Under the pieces are notes generated by a model. It did no database searches and had not been told where the DNA came from. It worked only from the letters and a program-made list of their open reading frames with translations. A stretch of 24,582 bases of DNA from Silene noctiflora (Eukaryota; Streptophyta; Magnoliopsida; Caryophyllales; Caryophyllaceae). Each line of letters begins with the position of its first letter. The stretch's first letter is position 1. Of the stretch, positions 21,001 to 24,582 are shown piece by piece. The stretch is from the NCBI GenBank assembly GCA_009801015.1, contig VHZZ01002596.1, forward strand, positions 95,244 through 119,825, given 5' to 3'. A program made the translations under genes and the position numbers.

Positions 21001-22315
21001 TATGCTTCTTTACTTTTGCTGTCAGCCCTCTACTTGTTAACGATTTCTTCATAATGTCTTTTTTTTCTTCTTTACAGTCGAGGCACGGTATCATCGGTCA
21101 TCTCATTGATCGATGCGCTGACCCAGATAAGCCTACAAGGAAATACGCCTGTTTTGCTGTAAGATACCTCAATCTTAAGGGCATCTATCTTCTACTGTTT
21201 GTACTTTGATGCTTTCGTGTACATTTTCTTGTCTGAATCTTAAATAGCTTTGACATTTATAATCAACTTGCTTGTCTAGAAAATATGTTCTCTACATTTT
21301 CATGACGGCCTTAGCTTTATTTGCATACTTAACTATTTGTCATTTCCTTTTACGTGCTGTTTACCATTTCATTGATGATGATTCATGTTATATTCTTCAA
21401 TAGTGTTGCCATCGAAGTTCTTCAGTACTGTAGATTAACAAGGATTGTTTCTCATTGGCCTCTCAGATTGGAAATGCAGCTTTCCATAACGAACTATTGT
21501 ATGAAGAACTGAGAAGATCCATACCTCAACTAACTAAACTGCTACTTTCACCGGAGGAGGATAAAATAAAAGCAAATGCTGCTGGTGCGCTTAGCAATCT
21601 TGTTCGCAACTCCAACAAGCTCTGTGAAGATATGGTGACTAAGGGTGCAATCCAGGTTTGTCGTCTATACTGAACTTCTAATGTAAAACTATTTCTATTC
21701 ATCAATCCCCTCAAAAAAACTGAAGAATTTTGCTTTGAGCTCATCTACAAGGGAAAACCCAAAACTCCCTTCCATGTTGACGGAAATATTTATTCTGATT
21801 AAAGCATAAAATGAGAATATTTCAAGTATCTATCACTCTTTGAAACAAACTCAAAAGGAAACGCGGTCATCTTTTCTGGACAATGAGAGTATAAACCATA
21901 TAAAAAAATTCACAAATTCATATGGAAGAATCTAATGACAAGATTGACTCACATTATGATGCTACCAATTTGTTGATATCAGTTTCTAGGCTAATAGAAG
22001 ATCATCACTTGTGAGACTAATCTCTTGCTTGGATAGAGACTAACTCAAACTTATTTAAAAACCACGCAGGCCTTACTTCAAGTGGTTTCAGAGTGCTCAG
22101 TGGCAGCCTTGAATCCCCCAAGAAAGGACGCGATAAGTGAATCTCCTCTAAAGATTGTTTTATTTGCATTAGGAAAGATGTGTGCACATTCATCTTGCAG
22201 GCAGTGCATTTGTTCGTCAGAGTTGTTCCCAGTCATGGGACAACTTCGTCAATCACCTGACACTAACATCGCCAAGTATGCTGCCTCAATCTATCGCAAA
22301 GCAAATGAAGTTTGA
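9055..22315 (+). CDS. TIO: FUSED-family Ser/Thr kinase TIO (TWO-IN-ONE) ortholog
   Basis: Twenty-two inferred coding exons join in frame to 1309 residues, close to the length I recall for Arabidopsis TIO (about 1320). TIO acts at the midline of the phragmoplast, where it is needed for cell-plate expansion in pollen and somatic cytokinesis and binds kinesin-12 motors through its C-terminal half. The N-terminus (residues 1-254) is a complete kinase domain: GEGSFGKV loop, Lys in VAMKF (35), HRD (125-127), DFG (145-147), GTPLYMAPE and [12 protein letters not shown]. The long C-terminus has helical ARM/HEAT-like units, clearest in [21 protein letters not shown] and [14 protein letters not shown]. 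The start is the first ATG after the CT-rich leader and fits the family N-terminus [20 protein letters not shown]. All catalytic residues are present and no stop interrupts the model, so the gene looks functional. Exon joins around 17278 and 13181 are the least certain. Confidence 0.93.
9316..11433 (+). other. TIO intron 2 (2.1 kb, longest intron of the gene)
   Basis: It separates the exon ending LRQEIE from the exon beginning [10 protein letters not shown]. No gene or TE protein is visible in it. It carries a MITE-like segment at 10214-10606, which partly explains its size. Confidence 0.8.
10214..10606. mobile_element. Possible MITE in TIO intron 2
   Basis: AGCTGTTTGGC at 10214-10224 recurs as its exact reverse complement GCCAAACAGCT at 10596-10606, and similarity continues inward imperfectly (GGGTATATTGA against CCCGTATTGAA). 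The enclosed 393 bp are purine-rich on the left and pyrimidine-rich on the right, as expected of a palindromic element. No clean target duplication was found, so superfamily and exact ends are open. Confidence 0.4.
13182..13277 (+). other. TIO intron 10, likely GC-AG type
   Basis: The exon ends GGCACACAG and the next six bases are GCAAGC; the acceptor is TTTTTCACAG|GGGTTG. GC donors in plants favour exactly this strong AG|GCAAG context. An alternative GT donor at 13188 (AGC|GTTATT) is a poor match and would add two residues without changing the frame. Confidence 0.6.
13278..16057 (+). other. TIO: TIO exons 11-15: linker between kinase and helical region
   Basis: Exons: 13278-13383, 13634-13702, 14108-14243, 14989-15157 and 15959-16057. 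The first two encode a Ser/Pro-rich linker ([23 protein letters not shown]); the next three turn helical ([43 protein letters not shown]). Each donor and acceptor keeps the phase. Introns 13 (745 bp) and 14 (801 bp) are long and could hide a small additional exon that I did not recognise. Confidence 0.8.
15431..15521. repeat. 19-bp direct repeat in TIO intron 14
   Basis: TAAGCTAAAGAAAAGCCTA occurs at 15431-15449 and again, identically, at 15503-15521, 72 bp apart. The segments between and beside them are not alike, so this is a short local duplication and not a long tandem array. Confidence 0.9.
16754..18892 (+). other. TIO: TIO exons 16-17: large helical region exons
   Basis: Exon 16 (16754-17278, 175 codons) and exon 17 (17750-18892, 381 codons) are the two largest exons and join in phase 0 to read LLATIQ|LLVRCC. 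They encode alternating helices with Ser-rich loops. The frame is also open from 17639 to 17749 without splicing; see the finding on the exon-like segment there. Confidence 0.8.
18978..19235. repeat. Cluster of degenerate TCATTTTGGGT repeats in TIO intron 17
   Basis: The intron between exons 17 and 18 contains several variants of TCATTTTGGGT (19003, 19049, 19095 and 19145 regions) with short GGTCAGGTC and GGTTTGGGTC units between. Such GGTCA/TTTTGGG-rich tracts are common in decayed plant transposon DNA. No terminal repeats could be matched, so the source element is unknown. Confidence 0.55.
19502..22315 (+). other. TIO: TIO exons 18-22: C-terminal ARM-like repeats
   Basis: Exons: 19502-19732, 20837-20980, 21078-21158, 21467-21655 and 22070-22315 (TGA), all in phase 0. 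They encode at least three ARM/HEAT-like units: [31 protein letters not shown] and [19 protein letters not shown], then a final helix pair ending SIYRKANEV. In Arabidopsis the C-terminal half carries the kinesin-12 binding function (family knowledge). Confidence 0.88.
19808..20120. repeat. Imperfect tandem duplication in TIO intron 18
   Basis: A block of about 173 bp (19808-19980) is followed 6 bp later by a shorter related copy (19987-20120). Shared landmarks in the same order are TAAGCATCCTAAAGG, CACAACTTTGTCATTGCTGA, AAGAAATGC, GTGCTATGATGGA, GATATCAAGA and CTTGTG. The second copy lacks internal segments of the first. It is non-coding in all frames. Confidence 0.85.
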
Positions 22316-22520
22316 AGAGAATATGAATAGCAGTAGGACTACATATTGCAGTAGGACTACTGAGAGTCTGAGAGTGATGCTGCAGATCGATCATACACGA
22401 TGAAGCTAGGCAGATGCTCCACATTTTCCCTCTAGTTATACAAGCTATTCAGTGTACATAATACCGTCTCTGTAATCATATACTTGTGCGCTTCTCTATG
22501 GATATATATTTTTATTATTA
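22316..22520 (+). other. 3' UTR region of TIO
   Basis: T-rich sequence after the TGA stop, with a 13-bp repeat GCAGTAGGACTAC at 22330-22342 and 22348-22360. No canonical AATAAA was seen, and plants often do without it. The UTR end is a guess. Confidence 0.4.
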
Positions 22521-23318
22521 TGGAAAACCGTCTATTCATGCTTTCAACAAAGAAGGCAGTATTAGTAGATGTTGTAAATGGTTTATTTCTTCTATCCAAA
22601 AGTGATTAGATCAATTCATTTTAGTTTGTTGTAGGTGTGTTATTATCGGTTCATTTTAGGGTACGCGTTAGTTTGGGTTGGCTATCAGATATGTATGGAG
22701 TGTATTTTGGTCGTAATTTTGGCTTATGTTGCTCTTTTTGGATCAGGCCAATATGAGCTCCGGAGAACTTGAGCTGACTATCAGTCAAAAGTTTCATATT
22801 AGGTTCAGTTCGACAATCAAGGGGAGTTATGGTCGTGTCATTTAGGCCAAAACAATTTTGTTGCTTGATTTAGCTAACATAAATTAGGCATTTAGACGAG
22901 ACGCTTTGTGGCACTTGTGCAATGTTGTAATCATTGTATTCATATGTGACATCGCTCCCAGAATCAACAGTATATTTCTTCTAGAAGTCGATTGGGGTTT
23001 GAAGATTTTAGTTTATAGAGTTATGTTAAGAACATATTGACTTTATTGTTTTTTGTGGGATATTTATTTTCATTGATATATGTACGATTCATCAATCATG
23101 TAAATATGTGTTTAATTTGTGTTTAGATCGTATCGATTGCTAAGGAGATTTGATGCATGCGTTGTTTTCCTGTATTTGCACATCATTTTTTAGATGGACT
23201 CCGATTATCTTGCTTTTCTAGTCAAGTGGATGTAAAAATCTAGGTGGGTGTATGTAGATTGTGAGAAGGGCCTTGGAGCTTGTGTCATACATGCTAAATC
23301 AACAGGATTTAAATTGTA
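22521..23318. other. AT-rich intergenic spacer
   Basis: About 800 bp without a coding region or splice-flanked exon that I can recognise on either strand. It contains TTCATTTTAGGGT-like words related to the repeats in TIO intron 17. In particular, no N-terminal exon of the RlmN-like gene found downstream is visible here. Confidence 0.6.
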
Positions 23319-23572
23319 TGGATTTTTTGCAATTAATGGACTATACAACCAATTGTACGGTGTAGAATCTGAGTTTTGTAATAAAGTATCCGAGCTTTAT
23401 GTTAAAAAATACGAGTTTTATTAGAAAGTATCTGATCTTATCCATTTACGCATTAAAAATATGAACTTTGCATTAACTCAGAAAAAATACATATAAGCTC
23501 GCATTCTTATACCTTGGTTGTACAATACTTATATACAACTGGATGTATAATTCTATTTGTGGATTTTTTGCA
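23319..23572. mobile_element. MITE-like element with 18-bp inverted ends
   Basis: ACTATACAACCAATTGTA (23340-23357) matches the reverse complement of 23534-23551 at 15 of 18 positions. The pair is bracketed by the 13-bp direct repeat TGGATTTTTTGCA (23319-23331 and 23560-23572), which may be the target duplication or part of a longer end. The interior (about 175 bp) is AT-rich with GAGTTTTRTTAGAAAGTATC-like words and no coding capacity. The superfamily is uncertain because 13 bp is longer than most DNA-transposon duplications. Confidence 0.55.
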
Positions 23573-23726
23573 GCATCGATTAATTTTCTGGGTTTTACGT
23601 AATAATCTGAAATTACTTTGATTTGGGTTGATTAGATAAAAGCAAACTCCTTTGCATCTGATCAAAACCTAAGAATGCTAAGTCAAGTGTTTCTTTAAGA
23701 TTAGATTTTGATCCTAAAACTTGCAG

Positions 23727-23846
23727 ATTTTATTTATATTGGAGGATGGACTGGTGATTGAAACTGTTATTATTCCATGTGATCAGGAAAGAAATACCGT
23801 CTGTGTTTCCAGTCAAGTAGGCTGTGCCATGAATTGTCAGTTTTGC
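23727..23846 (+). pseudogene. Orphan exon of RlmN/Cfr-like radical SAM rRNA methyltransferase
   Basis: Forty codons follow a good acceptor (AACTTGCAG|ATTTTA) and read from [13 protein letters not shown] to [13 protein letters not shown]. This is the RlmN signature, in which the C-x3-C-x2-C cysteines (CAMNCQFC) bind the 4Fe-4S cluster that cleaves S-adenosylmethionine. RlmN methylates C2 of A2503 in 23S rRNA and A37 of some tRNAs; plant relatives are organellar or cytosolic. Family members continue with Tyr-Thr-Gly-Arg after the last Cys, but here the frame runs straight into a G/C-rich repeat (TTAAGGGTGTC). No upstream exon is visible between the TIO gene and this one. I infer a transposon-broken fragment or duplicated exon. 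Residues inside the remnant are well kept, suggesting recent origin. A functional gene would need exons outside the window and removal of the insertion. Confidence 0.8.
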
Positions 23847-24582
23847 TTAAGGGTGTCATTGGGGCGGGGTGGGTCGGTGTTGGATATATGCCCCTCGTAT
23901 CCATACCCACCAAGCAATTCTCATACCTGTAGCCGCCCCACCCATGGTTTTAAATCTCGGCTGAGACGTATCGTATCGCCCGAGATGTATCGGTATCGGA
24001 GGCCGGCGATACGAGATATCCCGAGATGTATCAGGCAAATTGAAAACAGGAAAGTATCGGCTGAGATGACAGATTTATAACGTGTATCGGCCTACTCGGC
24101 CCGATACAGCCCGCGATGAACCCGATATGAACGAGTTATAACTTGTCCCGGCCAAGTTTTTTAATGAAAAGCTCTTAGAAACTGTATAGCATTGGTCAAA
24201 TTAATTAAACTAAGTATAATTAATCTTAACTTTATATGAAATAGTCAATAGATGATGAAATATCTACAAAAGCTTGTAAAATAAATATCACCGCGGTAAT
24301 AGCGATTCAGAGCGCGACGGCCGAGTCGAGGACGATTCCGCGACCGCGATCGCGACCGATACCGCTATTTAAAACCCTGACCCCACCACCCATGGCGGGT
24401 ACAAGTTTCCATACCCGTACTCACCCCACCAAGTGAACATCTAGACCCGTACCCACCCCGTTTACCCACCATCCACCTGTGTTATACTTTTTGTCGATAC
24501 TTTTTTAAATAAAACGTAGTTTAATCACTATGAATTTCCGTAACTTTTCATATTTATAATCCTAGTTTAAGATTTTCAATAA
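23847..24582. mobile_element. G/C-rich transposon-like insertion in the RlmN-like exon (right end unresolved)
   Basis: From 23847 the sequence changes abruptly to GGGTGTCATTGGGGCGGGG, and CCCGTACCCACC-type words recur to about 24475 on the far side of the nested element. The end GGGTGTCATTGGGGCGGGG resembles the reverse complement of 24422-24443 (TAGATGTTCACTTGGTGGGG), as in hAT-like MITE ends. No 8-bp duplication fits that pair, so the right border may lie elsewhere or outside the window. No transposase frame is present. Confidence 0.5.
23943..24379. mobile_element. 437-bp hAT-like MITE nested in the insertion
   Basis: The left end CATGGTTTTAAAT and right end ATTTAAAACCCTG are inverted repeats matching at 12 of 13 positions. 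They are flanked by GCCCCACC (23935-23942) and ACCCCACC (24380-24387), an 8-bp duplication with one mismatch. Ends of CA(G/T)GG type and 8-bp duplications are typical of hAT elements. The interior is rich in GTATCGG/CCGATAC and GCGACCGCGATCGCG words and has no long open frame, so it must be moved by a transposase from elsewhere. Confidence 0.75.

Noticed and set aside
23847-24080. Continuation of the RlmN-like protein past CQFC
   Set aside because: The translated sequence loses all family similarity at once and reads through G/C-rich transposon-like repeats.
1-24582. A novel multi-gene system or biosynthetic cluster
   Set aside because: The genes belong to unrelated pathways, sit in ordinary plant intergenic DNA and show no co-regulation signal, so I cannot support a joint function.

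Overview
The window is plant nuclear DNA, most likely from a eudicot. The genes are split by T-rich GT-AG introns, the spacers are AT-rich, and there are several small non-autonomous DNA transposons (MITEs). All recognisable genes lie on the + strand. I saw no rRNA or tRNA gene, no CRISPR array, no bacterial-type operon and no autonomous transposon or virus gene. The species cannot be named from the sequence alone.

Layout. (1) 1-5454: the 3' part of a large gene in five visible coding exons (992 residues here, 5' end outside the window). It encodes a protein with a long Arg/Asp/Glu repeat tract, a Pro/Gly-rich stretch, a conserved helical C-terminal block and an acidic tail. It resembles the plant ZC3H13-like/HIZ2-like proteins linked to the mRNA m6A writer complex. 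(2) 5455-7020: an AT-rich spacer with a poly(A) signal and a run of 38 T. (3) 7101-8225: an intronless F-box gene of 374 residues with a TATA box. (4) 8226-9054: a spacer and the leader of the next gene. (5) 9055-22315: a complete gene of 22 inferred coding exons (1309 residues). It encodes a FUSED-family Ser/Thr kinase orthologous to Arabidopsis TIO (TWO-IN-ONE), with an N-terminal kinase domain and a long C-terminal ARM/HEAT-like region. (6) 22316-24582: a transposon-rich spacer. It carries one MITE-like insertion and an orphan exon of an RlmN/Cfr-like radical SAM rRNA methyltransferase. That exon is cut immediately after its CxxxCxxC motif by a G/C-rich repeat, which itself contains a 437-bp hAT-like MITE with an 8-bp target duplication.

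The genes show no common pathway: RNA-modification scaffold, ubiquitin-ligase adaptor, cytokinesis kinase and rRNA methylase fragment. They appear to be neighbours by chance, as is usual in plant genomes. Splice sites were placed by eye. The inferred exons of both multi-exon genes join in frame with no internal stop, and the TIO model is close to the length I recall for the Arabidopsis protein (about 1320 residues). The most interesting parts are the broken RlmN-like exon with its nested insertions, a likely GC-AG intron in the kinase gene, an exon-like segment in intron 16 that does not fit the reading frame, and a duplicated block in intron 18.
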